From: Flavobacterium gelidicaeli
Lineage (GTDB): Bacteria; Bacteroidota; Bacteroidia; Flavobacteriales; Flavobacteriaceae
Assembly (NCBI RefSeq): GCF_013294005.1
Contig: NZ_JABSNK010000014.1
Coordinates: forward strand, 1 to 64,000
Direction of reading: 5' to 3'
DNA length: 64,000 nt
Positions within the stretch are counted from its first letter, which is position 1; every line of letters begins with the position of its first letter. The notes below the pieces were generated by a model. That model ran no database searches and had not been told where the DNA came from. It saw only the letters and a list, made by a program, of their open reading frames with translations. Positions 1 to 8,900 of the stretch are shown one piece after another. Both the position numbers and the translations under genes were made by a program.

Positions 1-88
1 CCCAGAAAAAGATTTGGTTTTAAAAGTCCAAATGAAATTTTTGAGCAAAAACTTAAACAATCTGCATGAGGTTGCATTTGTTAATTGA
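1..88 (+). pseudogene. 3' remnant of an IS30-family transposase (cut by window edge, apparent frameshift)
   Basis: Frame 1 from base 1 reads PRKRFGFKSPNEIFEQKL, which matches the C-terminal signature of Bacteroidetes IS30-type transposases (RKR[FY]G[FY]xSPNE[IV]F). The frame then runs into a stop at 67-69. In the next frame, bases 59-88 read NNLHEVAFVN and stop at 86-88, which fits the usual family ending (…VAF[IV]x). The coding frame therefore changes between about bases 52 and 60, most simply by one extra A in the AAA run at 55-57. The rest of the gene lies left of the window. Either the element is inactivated or there is a sequencing error in the A run. The assignment rests on recognition of the motif only. 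Confidence 0.65.
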
Positions 89-167
89 ATCCACCTTGTA
101 AAAAAAGCAATCATTTACTATATTAGTATTTTACAAGTAAATATTAGCAATAAAATTAAAAACTACG

Positions 168-1058
168 ATGAATTTAGATAAAATCACCAACTTAATTACT
201 GATAAATTATCCACTTGGGCTGAAGCTTTAATTAAGCTACTACCCAATATAGTTATGGCTGCAGTTGTCATGGTAATTGGTTTTTACATCGCAAAATTTA
301 TACGTAAAATAACAACAAAACTAATTTCAAAAATTTCGCATAACGTTACTCTCAATAACTTATTTAGTTCAGTAGTTTATTTTTCATTTATCGGAATCGT
401 ACTTTTCACTGTATTGACAATTTTAAATCTCGATAAGGCAGTAACTTCTATATTAGCAGGTGCAGGAATATTAGGATTGGCATTGGCATTTGCTTTTCAG
501 GATATTGCTGCTAACTTCATGTCGGGAATATTTATCTCCTTTAGAAAACCATTAAAGGTTGGAGATATCGTTCAAATAAAAGATTACATGGGAAAAGTTA
601 AAGAAATCAATCTTCGTGATACTATTGTAGAAACTTTTCAAGGAAAAACAGTTATAATCCCCAATAAAGAGGTCTTCCAAAACCCTATCGAAAACTATAC
701 AATTTTGCAAAAAAGAAGATTTGACTTAAACGTAGGAGTTTCTTATGGTGAGGATTTAGAACGAGTAAGAGAAATCACATTAAAAGCAGTTAGCGGTATC
801 GAAGAACTATCTAAAGATGATCAGGTAAATGTCTTTTTTATGGAATTTGGAGATAGTTCTATCAACTTAACAGTTACAATGTGGGTCAATACACCAGAAC
901 AATTTATATATAATAAAGTAAGAAGTGAAGCTATTCTTAAAATCAAGAAAGCCTATGACGCTAACGATATTATGATCCCTTTCCCTATTAGAACATTAGA
1001 CTTTGGAATCAAAGGCGGAACTACATTGAATCAAATGCCTATAAATATTGAAAAATAA
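168..1058 (+). CDS. Small-conductance mechanosensitive channel, MscS family
   Basis: Inner-membrane channel that opens under membrane tension and releases solutes on hypo-osmotic shock. The 296 residues show the short MscS architecture: about three N-terminal membrane segments (roughly residues 20-45, 65-90 and 95-130), with the pore-lining third helix rich in Gly and Ala (AGAGILGLALAFAFQDIAAN). The cytoplasmic beta domain follows (KVGDIVQIKDYMGKVKEI) and then the alpha/beta C-terminal domain. Length matches E. coli MscS (286). The gene stands alone. A second, more divergent MscS-like gene lies at 27062. The family call is secure; ion or solute preference cannot be read from the sequence. Confidence 0.93.
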   Translation: MNLDKITNLITDKLSTWAEALIKLLPNIVMAAVVMVIGFYIAKFIRKITTKLISKISHNVTLNNLFSSVVYFSFIGIVLFTVLTILNLDKAVTSILAGAGILGLALAFAFQDIAANFMSGIFISFRKPLKVGDIVQIKDYMGKVKEINLRDTIVETFQGKTVIIPNKEVFQNPIENYTILQKRRFDLNVGVSYGEDLERVREITLKAVSGIEELSKDDQVNVFFMEFGDSSINLTVTMWVNTPEQFIYNKVRSEAILKIKKAYDANDIMIPFPIRTLDFGIKGGTTLNQMPINIEK

Positions 1059-1216
1059 GAAAACGAAATACTGTAACTCACTTTGGGGCATATAAATAAG
1101 ACTACTTCTTTTCAAATTATATTTGACCAAATAGCAAGAATAACCTACCATATTGAATGAAAAAAATGTGGTATTTTATGAAAATAAATTGTTTGAAAGC
1201 AAATCCAAAATACTTC

Positions 1217-1230
1217 GAGTTTCGAAACTC
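1217..1230. promoter_or_regulatory. 14-bp perfect palindrome in the mscS-katG gap
   Basis: GAGTTTCGAAACTC is a perfect palindrome in an otherwise AT-rich 653-base gap. It could be a protein-binding site, but nothing else supports a role and it may be chance. Apart from this, the inverted repeat at 1556 and the katG promoter, I see no gene or RNA in 1059-1711. Confidence 0.2.
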
Positions 1231-1555
1231 CTATTTTAAGGTAAACTCGGCGATGATAACAACAAAGAAAATACAGCAATAAAACACAAAAAAAATTAAT
1301 TGAGATTAAAATTACATTGCTAAAATCGCTTATAAACTAATAGACTTTGCCTTTTTAGAGAATACAGTAAACTACTAAAAAGCAATACATTATAATTAAC
1401 CCCCTTCCCTATTTTCAATATTAAAACTCATTTTTTTTGACTTACTCTCAACAATTTTCGCTATTTTTGAGAGAAGTATAAAGGAGATTTTATGTCCTAA
1501 TCTGTAAAAAATATTTTAGATAAATAACACCTTGTTAATCCTTTAATTGAACTAA

Positions 1556-1574
1556 ATACCTACTATATAGGTAT
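1556..1574. promoter_or_regulatory. Inverted repeat upstream of the katG promoter, possible operator
   Basis: ATACCTA-CTATA-TAGGTAT is a perfect 7-bp inverted repeat with a 5-base centre, about 90 bases upstream of the katG -7 element. A second, looser pair (CTATC … GATAG) follows within 30 bases. Peroxide regulators such as OxyR bind dyads upstream of katG in many bacteria. The sites here do not clearly match a known consensus, so the regulator is unknown. Confidence 0.3.
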
Positions 1575-1663
1575 TCTATCGAAACAAAATAGTTGATAGT
1601 TTTTGTTTATGACGTAATAAAATATGAAGATTACTGATTGAAATACACTGTAGACAATTATCC

Positions 1664-1671
1664 TAATTTTG
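1664..1671 (+). promoter_or_regulatory. katG promoter (-7 element TAATTTTG)
   Basis: TAATTTTG matches the Bacteroidetes TAnnTTTG element. A TTG at 1638-1640 lies 23 bases upstream, at the long end of the usual -33 spacing. It is 40 bases before the katG ATG. Confidence 0.6.
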
Positions 1672-1672
1672 A

Positions 1673-3967
<2,295 letters not shown>

Positions 3968-4018
3968 TTCTCGTAGTCATTTAATTTGACTCACAAAACA
4001 TTATAATATACAATGCAA

Positions 4019-4054
4019 AAATCCCCAATTACTCCTGTAGTTGGGGATTTTTTT
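4019..4054 (+). terminator. Rho-independent terminator after katG
   Basis: ATCCCCAA (4021-4028) pairs with TTGGGGAT (4041-4048) and is followed by a T run. Confidence 0.9.
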
Positions 4055-4067
4055 CAGCATTTTATTT

Positions 4068-4213
4068 AGGAGCTAATCCCGTCATACATTTCAAGCTATT
4101 TGGTTTCAAACTCTTTTTCTAAGTGCTGGCAGGAGCTTCCTCTGGTCGCTCTGCCACCACAAGAAAAAGTAATTCTCAACCTGCATAGGCTTTACACTAC
4201 TGTCGGGGCTATT
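4068..4213 (-). ncRNA. Structured intergenic element, TAGCCC family, long form (copy 1)
   Basis: Read on the minus strand it begins TAGCCCCGACAGTAGTG and ends CGGGATTAGCTCCT. The centre holds a GC-rich arm GGCAGAGCGACCAG … CTCCTGCC. Related copies start at 8746, 37383 and 50959. The conserved ends and compensated internal arm suggest a conserved RNA or a structured repeat. I associate such sequences with flavobacterial intergenic regions, possibly the Rfam Flavo-1 motif, but that name is from memory and unverified. Confidence 0.6.
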
Positions 4214-4328
4214 AAAAAAATCAAAATAAACAAATTCACTTTTAATAAAAATATACATTTGATATAAATACTAACTATTACAAATAATAGTATTACAATA
4301 AATTTTTACGAACTAAAGCACTATACAA

Positions 4329-5015
4329 ATGCAAAAAGCTATTTTCTTACTACTACTGCTTATTCCTAGCTATATCATATGTCAAACTAAATTCACAGTT
4401 AAAAATGGTTCGAAAATATACAATGCAGCAATGACTGTTAATTGTGCTGATGGTAATTGTAGTGGCGAAGGAACTATAACAATAACCCGAAAAGAAGACA
4501 AAAGCTTCAAACAAGTACTATCGTCAGAAGATCTATATTTTGATTTAAATAAAGATCAAAAACCAACAGTCAATATAATTCAGTTGTACAATGAGCAGAG
4601 TCCTTTAATTTTTGAAGATTTTAATTTTGATGGTCATGAAGATTTAGCAATACGTAACGGCAACAACAGCGGTTATGGTGGACCTTCTTATGACGTTTAT
4701 GTTTTTAACATCACAAAAACCAAATTTGTTTTAAGTAAAGAATTAACTGCTCTTGCGTTTGAAAATCTAGGAATGTTTCAAACGGATACTAAAAGGAAAA
4801 GAATTATAACATTTGCAAAAAGTGGTTGCTGTTGGCATATAACAACTGAGTATGAAATAGTTCCAATGAAAGGATTATATAAAGTCTATGAACTGGAAGA
4901 AGATGCCATGAATGATGCAGGCAATTCAGTGATTGTAACCACCCGAAAATGGATAAATAACAAATTAAAAACGGAAGTTAAAAAATATAAAACCGAAGAT
5001 TATTACAAAGAATAA
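4329..5015 (+). CDS. Secreted XAC2610-like protein of unknown function
   Basis: The 228-residue protein has an N-terminal Sec signal (a long Leu/Ile core at residues 5-17, likely cleavage near CQ-TK at 19-20), so it is probably periplasmic or outer-membrane associated. The middle holds FEDFNFDGHEDLAIRNG followed by GYGGPSYDVYVF. This Asp-rich loop resembles FG-GAP or calcium-binding repeats and is typical of the XAC2610/VCBS-like group. A GCCWH motif lies near residue 160. No function is established for this family as far as I know. It stands alone between the katG terminator region and a pseudogene. Confidence 0.6.
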   Translation: MQKAIFLLLLLIPSYIICQTKFTVKNGSKIYNAAMTVNCADGNCSGEGTITITRKEDKSFKQVLSSEDLYFDLNKDQKPTVNIIQLYNEQSPLIFEDFNFDGHEDLAIRNGNNSGYGGPSYDVYVFNITKTKFVLSKELTALAFENLGMFQTDTKRKRIITFAKSGCCWHITTEYEIVPMKGLYKVYELEEDAMNDAGNSVIVTTRKWINNKLKTEVKKYKTEDYYKE

Positions 5016-5039
5016 AGCAGTAATAGTAACCCAAAAAAA

Positions 5040-5520
5040 ATGACAAATTGAAGTAAACCAATTAGTTTACTTTCTTACGGATGGCTACACCATCGCATCG
5101 ATAAAAAGAGGAAATTATCAAGACACTAAAAGCTTATTACATGATCCTCAAGAATACACCGCTGCAAACGATCTGGAGTAGGTTTTTGATATATTCGATA
5201 CACTACTAGACTTCTTAATTCCTGGAGAACTCGCAGACATAGCCATTACGTCTGATTAAATTGATGAAATCCATCAAATTATTGATGAAAGTTTTGATGA
5301 ATTTCCAGCTTTTCCGTTTGAATTAAAATTAAATGCAAAAGAATATTTTAAATGGTTAGCGCTACATATCGACAATAATGAAATTTTGTTTCTAGGCGAT
5401 TTTGGTAGTGATGAAATTATTTTGTTTTTGGTTTACAAACATAATACAGATGAAGTACTGGAGCTATCAAAAAAATTAACCGTAAAATGTCAAAAAGTCC
5501 ATGAGTATTTTGCGTACTAA
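5040..5520 (+). pseudogene. Degraded gene of unknown function with two in-frame stops and a 5' frameshift
   Basis: Frame 1 stays open from about 5044 to the TAA at 5518-5520 except for TAG at 5179-5181 and TAA at 5257-5259. Between the stops the translation is protein-like: FLTDGYTIASIKRGNY, then VFDIFDTLLDFLIPGELADI, then the acidic C-terminal part with YFKWLALHIDNNEILFLGD. The only nearby ATG (5040) is out of frame by one base, meeting TGA after three codons, so a small indel near the start is also likely. The intact ancestor would have been about 158 residues, cytoplasmic and acidic. I do not recognise the family with confidence. Confidence 0.7.
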
Positions 5521-5575
5521 AAAAAGTCGTATTTCAACGAAAACATTTCTATACTTATTTAACCTTAGGTAATTG

Positions 5576-6241
5576 CTAAACTCGTGGGTTTTCTTCAAAA
5601 TAACGAGCTTCAATTCTTTTGATATCTTTGATAGAACTTTTTGCCCATGCCAATCTTTTGACTAACATCTCTTCTTCGGATAAATGCCAATTAACATCAG
5701 AATTACGCAATCTATTGGTTAGATTTTGAATAATAATGGCTGCCGAAACAGAAATATTCAAGCTCTCGGTAAAACCTACCATTGGGATTTTTAAAAAACC
5801 ATCGGCACGTTGCATGATTTCTTCAGATAACCCATCACGTTCGGTTCCGAAAAACAAAGCACTTGGTTTGGTAATATCAAAATCCTCCATTAAACAATCA
5901 TTTTCATGCGGTGTAGTAGCAATAATTTGGTAGCCTTTGCTTTTTACAGCATCTAGGCAACTTGTTACTGAATCGAATGTATTGATGTCCACCCATTTTT
6001 GGGCACCCATGGCGATTTCTTTATCAATACTTTTTCCGTACCGTTCTTCTATTACATTAAGTTCTTGAATTCCAAAAACCTCGCAACTACGCATTACTGC
6101 ACTCGTATTGTGCATCTGAAAAATATCTTCTACAGCAATAGTAAAATGATTGGTTCTGTTTTCTAAAACTTTCAAAAAGCGCTCTTTGCGATTATCTGTC
6201 AAAATGTTTTCAAGAAATTCTAGATATTTTAAATCAATCAT
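5576..6241 (-). CDS. SpoU/TrmH-family RNA 2'-O-methyltransferase
   Basis: SPOUT-fold methyltransferase that uses S-adenosylmethionine; the closest named relative is TrmH, which methylates the 2'-O of G18 in tRNA. The three SpoU motifs are present: NRTNHFTIAVEDIFQMHNTSAVMR near the start, FFGTERDGLS near residue 145, and IPMVGFTESLNISVSAAI towards the end. The ATG at 6241 (protein begins MIDLKYLEFL, 221 residues) is chosen because a TATTTTTG promoter element sits at 6259-6266, inside any longer N-terminal extension. The substrate could be another tRNA or rRNA position. Confidence 0.85.
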   Translation of the reverse strand: MIDLKYLEFLENILTDNRKERFLKVLENRTNHFTIAVEDIFQMHNTSAVMRSCEVFGIQELNVIEERYGKSIDKEIAMGAQKWVDINTFDSVTSCLDAVKSKGYQIIATTPHENDCLMEDFDITKPSALFFGTERDGLSEEIMQRADGFLKIPMVGFTESLNISVSAAIIIQNLTNRLRNSDVNWHLSEEEMLVKRLAWAKSSIKDIKRIEARYFEENPRV

Positions 6242-6258
6242 ATTTATTTTATTTGCTG

Positions 6259-6266
6259 CAAAAATA
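6259..6266 (-). promoter_or_regulatory. Promoter of the TrmH-type gene (-7 element TATTTTTG)
   Basis: TATTTTTG on the minus strand, 17 bases before the chosen ATG at 6241. It rules out the longer reading frame that starts at 6334. Confidence 0.6.
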
Positions 6267-6356
6267 GTAAAAAAGACTAGCTTTATGCTTTCTAAATCAG
6301 ATTGAGAATGCGATTCTTGATTTGGTTGAAACAAACATTAAAAATGTGTACAGAAT

Positions 6357-6441
6357 TGCGTGAGGGATTGCCGCGGTATCCTTTATGGGCTTTTTTGCCC
6401 AGAAAGATATAGCAGAAAGCCAGACCCTTGTGGTCACGCCC
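6357..6441 (+). ncRNA. Structured intergenic element, TGCGTGAGGG family, directly upstream of the sirtuin gene
   Basis: Terminal GCGTG (6358-6362) pairs with CACGC (6435-6439), GGG with CCC inside it, and an inner hairpin TGGGC-tttttt-GCCCA (6386-6401) is flanked by ATCCTTT and AGAAAGAT. It ends 13 bases before the ATG at 6455, so it would form the 5' leader of that gene if transcribed with it. Its core (GGTATCC … AGATATAGCAGAAAGCC) resembles the core of the TAGCCC family at 37383. I believe this type recurs across flavobacteria but cannot name it. Confidence 0.6.
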
Positions 6442-6454
6442 AAATTATTAAAAA

Positions 6455-7147
6455 ATGAAAAAGAAATTAGTAGTTTTAACCGGAGCTGGAATCAGTGCGG
6501 AGAGTGGTATTAAAACTTTCAGAGACAGCGATGGACTCTGGGAGGGTCATAATGTAATGGATGTAGCCACACCCGAAGGTTGGTATAAAAACTCTGCTTT
6601 GGTACTTGACTTTTACAATCAAAGACGCAAGCAACTTAAGGAAGTGAAACCTAATTTGGCGCATCAAATTTTGGCTGAACTAGAAAATGATTTTGATGTA
6701 CAAATAATCACGCAAAATGTAGATGATTTACACGAACGCGCTGGAAGTAGCAAAGTTTTGCATTTGCACGGCGAGCTTTTAAAAGTACGTAGTACCGTTG
6801 CTCCAAATTATATTTTAGATTGGCGAGATGATTTAAATTTTGGTGATTTTGATCCCCATAATAATCAGTTACGCCCACATATAGTTTGGTTTGGAGAGGA
6901 AGTTCCCGCTCTTGAAGAAGCCGTTGCTATGACTGAAACGGCTGATTATTTTGCTGTTATTGGAACTTCGTTACAAGTATATCCCGCAGCAGGATTAATT
7001 GATTTTACAAAAACAGCGACTCCTGTTTACTATATTGATCCCAAACCCATTAAAATTGCGAATTTGAGAAATCCTTTGCAGGTAATTCCCGAAGTAGCAT
7101 CAGAAGGAATGAAACAATTGCAAAAGATTCTTACTGGTTTGATTTAA
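6455..7147 (+). CDS. cobB: NAD-dependent protein deacylase, Sir2 family (CobB-like)
   Basis: Removes acyl groups from protein lysines while consuming NAD, giving O-acyl-ADP-ribose and nicotinamide. The 230 residues are the usual bacterial class III length. The NAD-binding motif GAGISAESGIKTFRDSDGLW opens the protein, TQNVDDLHERAGS follows, and the catalytic histidine is in HLHGE (His105). GTSLQVYPAAG forms the later part of the Rossmann fold. The four zinc-binding cysteines of many sirtuins are absent, as in the compact U-type and some class III enzymes. The gene follows a structured element and is followed closely by purB, which has its own promoter. Confidence 0.92.
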   Translation: MKKKLVVLTGAGISAESGIKTFRDSDGLWEGHNVMDVATPEGWYKNSALVLDFYNQRRKQLKEVKPNLAHQILAELENDFDVQIITQNVDDLHERAGSSKVLHLHGELLKVRSTVAPNYILDWRDDLNFGDFDPHNNQLRPHIVWFGEEVPALEEAVAMTETADYFAVIGTSLQVYPAAGLIDFTKTATPVYYIDPKPIKIANLRNPLQVIPEVASEGMKQLQKILTGLI

Positions 7148-7182
7148 AGAATTATTCCTTTTCGATATTGCTACTAAAGGTT

Positions 7183-7190
7183 TATATTTG
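7183..7190 (+). promoter_or_regulatory. purB promoter (-7 element TATATTTG)
   Basis: TATATTTG lies 25 bases before the ATG at 7216 and inside the in-frame extension that begins at 7168, which makes the later start the better choice. Confidence 0.65.
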
Positions 7191-7215
7191 TCGTTTTCCA
7201 ATAAATAACACAACA

Positions 7216-8562
7216 ATGACTACTTTAAACGAATTGAATGCTATTTCTCCAATTGATGGAAGATATAGAAGTAAAACCCTTTCTTTGGCTCCGTTTTTCT
7301 CTGAAGAAGCTTTAATCAAATACCGCGTATTAGTTGAAATCGAATATTTCATTGCTTTGTGCGAAGTTCCTTTGCCACAACTAGCTGGGGTAAACTCGGA
7401 TTTATTTGAAAGTTTACGCAACATTTATAAAAAATTCTCAACCGAAGACGCACTTTGGATTAAAGAAACTGAAAAAGTAACCAACCACGATGTAAAAGCG
7501 GTAGAGTACTTCATTAAGGATAAGTTCGAAAAGTTAGGTTTATCACAATACAAAGAGTTTATCCATTTTGGATTAACATCTCAAGACATCAATAATACTG
7601 CGATTCCGCTTTCTACAAAAGAAGCGTTTGAAAAAGTTTATATGCCGTCATTAATTACGTTAACCTCAAAATTAAAAGACTTAAGTGTAGAATGGGCAGC
7701 CATCCCTATGCTAGCGCGTACACATGGACAACCGGCCTCTCCTACTCGTTTGGGTAAAGAAATAGGTGTTTTTGTAGAACGTCTTGAAGAGCAAATGCGT
7801 TTATTATTCAACATTCCGTTTGCAGCTAAATTTGGTGGAGCAACTGGAAATTACAATGCGCATCATGTGGCATATCCACAAATTGACTGGAAAAAATTTG
7901 GAGGCAATTTTGTCGAAGATATTTTAGGCTTACACCACTCTTTTCCAACTACTCAAATTGAGCATTACGATCATTTTGCTGCGTTTTTTGACGCTTTAAA
8001 AAGAATCAACACGATCATCATTGACTTAGATAGAGATATTTGGACGTATGTTTCGATGGAATATTTCAAACAAAAAATAAAAGCAGGAGAAATTGGATCA
8101 TCGGCAATGCCACATAAAGTGAATCCAATTGATTTTGAAAACTCAGAAGGAAACTTAGGAATAGCAAACGCTATTTTTGAGCACCTTTCGGCAAAATTAC
8201 CATTGTCTAGATTGCAACGTGATTTAACAGACAGTACCGTTTTAAGAAATGTAGGTGTACCAATAGGGCATACAATCATTGCCTTTGAAGCGACTTTGAA
8301 AGGATTGAACAAATTATTACTAAACGAATCTAAGTTTCATGAAGATTTAGAAAAAAATTGGGCTGTAGTTGCTGAGGCAATCCAAACAATTTTGCGACGT
8401 GAAGGTTATCCTAATCCTTATGAAGCATTGAAAGGATTGACAAGAACAAATGAAGCAATTGATAAGAAAGCAATTCATGGTTTTATAGCGACACTTGATG
8501 TTTCAGAAGCGATTAAAACGGAGTTAATGCAAATAACACCTAGCAATTTCTTAGGAATTTAA
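7216..8562 (+). CDS. purB: Adenylosuccinate lyase
   Basis: Purine biosynthesis enzyme that releases fumarate from SAICAR and from adenylosuccinate. From the ATG at 7216 the protein begins MTTLNELNAISPIDGRY and has 448 residues, close to the E. coli PurB length. The fumarase/aspartase superfamily signature is visible as IGSSAMPHKVNPIDFENSEGN, and the conserved histidine regions are RTHGQPASPTRLGKE and HFGLTSQDIN. A bidirectional terminator follows at 8656. I see no other pur genes nearby. Confidence 0.97.
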   Translation: MTTLNELNAISPIDGRYRSKTLSLAPFFSEEALIKYRVLVEIEYFIALCEVPLPQLAGVNSDLFESLRNIYKKFSTEDALWIKETEKVTNHDVKAVEYFIKDKFEKLGLSQYKEFIHFGLTSQDINNTAIPLSTKEAFEKVYMPSLITLTSKLKDLSVEWAAIPMLARTHGQPASPTRLGKEIGVFVERLEEQMRLLFNIPFAAKFGGATGNYNAHHVAYPQIDWKKFGGNFVEDILGLHHSFPTTQIEHYDHFAAFFDALKRINTIIIDLDRDIWTYVSMEYFKQKIKAGEIGSSAMPHKVNPIDFENSEGNLGIANAIFEHLSAKLPLSRLQRDLTDSTVLRNVGVPIGHTIIAFEATLKGLNKLLLNESKFHEDLEKNWAVVAEAIQTILRREGYPNPYEALKGLTRTNEAIDKKAIHGFIATLDVSEAIKTELMQITPSNFLGI

Positions 8563-8655
8563 AAAATGGATTAAAAATCACTAAAAACTTTGTTTCTATT
8601 TCTCTGAATATGATAAAAGTGACTTAGCACGATTGATTTTTAGTATAAAATATGT

Positions 8656-8687
8656 AAAAAAAGCTATCTTTATCGATAGCTTTTTTT
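8656..8687. terminator. Terminator after purB
   Basis: AAAAAAAGCTATC (8656-8668) pairs with GATAGCTTTTTTT (8675-8687) around a six-base loop. Confidence 0.85.
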
Positions 8688-8745
8688 ATGAGTTGGCTGT
8701 TTATGCTAACTGATGAAAACTGAACATTATTATTTTAAAACTTAC

Positions 8746-8888
8746 TAGCCCAGATTGCAATGGAAAGCCTTGCGGGAGAAAAAACTATTTTTATGGCAAT
8801 TGGTAGAGTGACCAGAGGAAACTCCTGCCAGCTGCCTAATAAAAAAGTATTTTAACCAAAAGCTTGAAATGAAAAGCTGGAATAGCTA
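8746..8888 (+). ncRNA. Structured intergenic element, TAGCCC family, long form (copy 2), just upstream of the antiporter
   Basis: It starts TAGCCCAGATTGCAATGG, contains GAGTGACCAGAGGAAACTCC, and ends AAGCTGGAATAGCT. It shares the long-form internal arm with the copies at 4068 and 50959. The end lies about 12 bases before the antiporter ATG, so it may be that gene's leader. Confidence 0.6.
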
Positions 8889-8900
8889 CAACAATAAATT

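Noticed and set aside
1556..1574. Classical OxyR box upstream of katG
   Set aside because: The dyad does not match the spaced ATAG/CTAT arrangement well enough, so only an unnamed candidate operator is reported.
5016..5575. Toxin-antitoxin pair or small functional gene
   Set aside because: The frame has two stops and lacks a usable in-frame start, and there is no partner gene.
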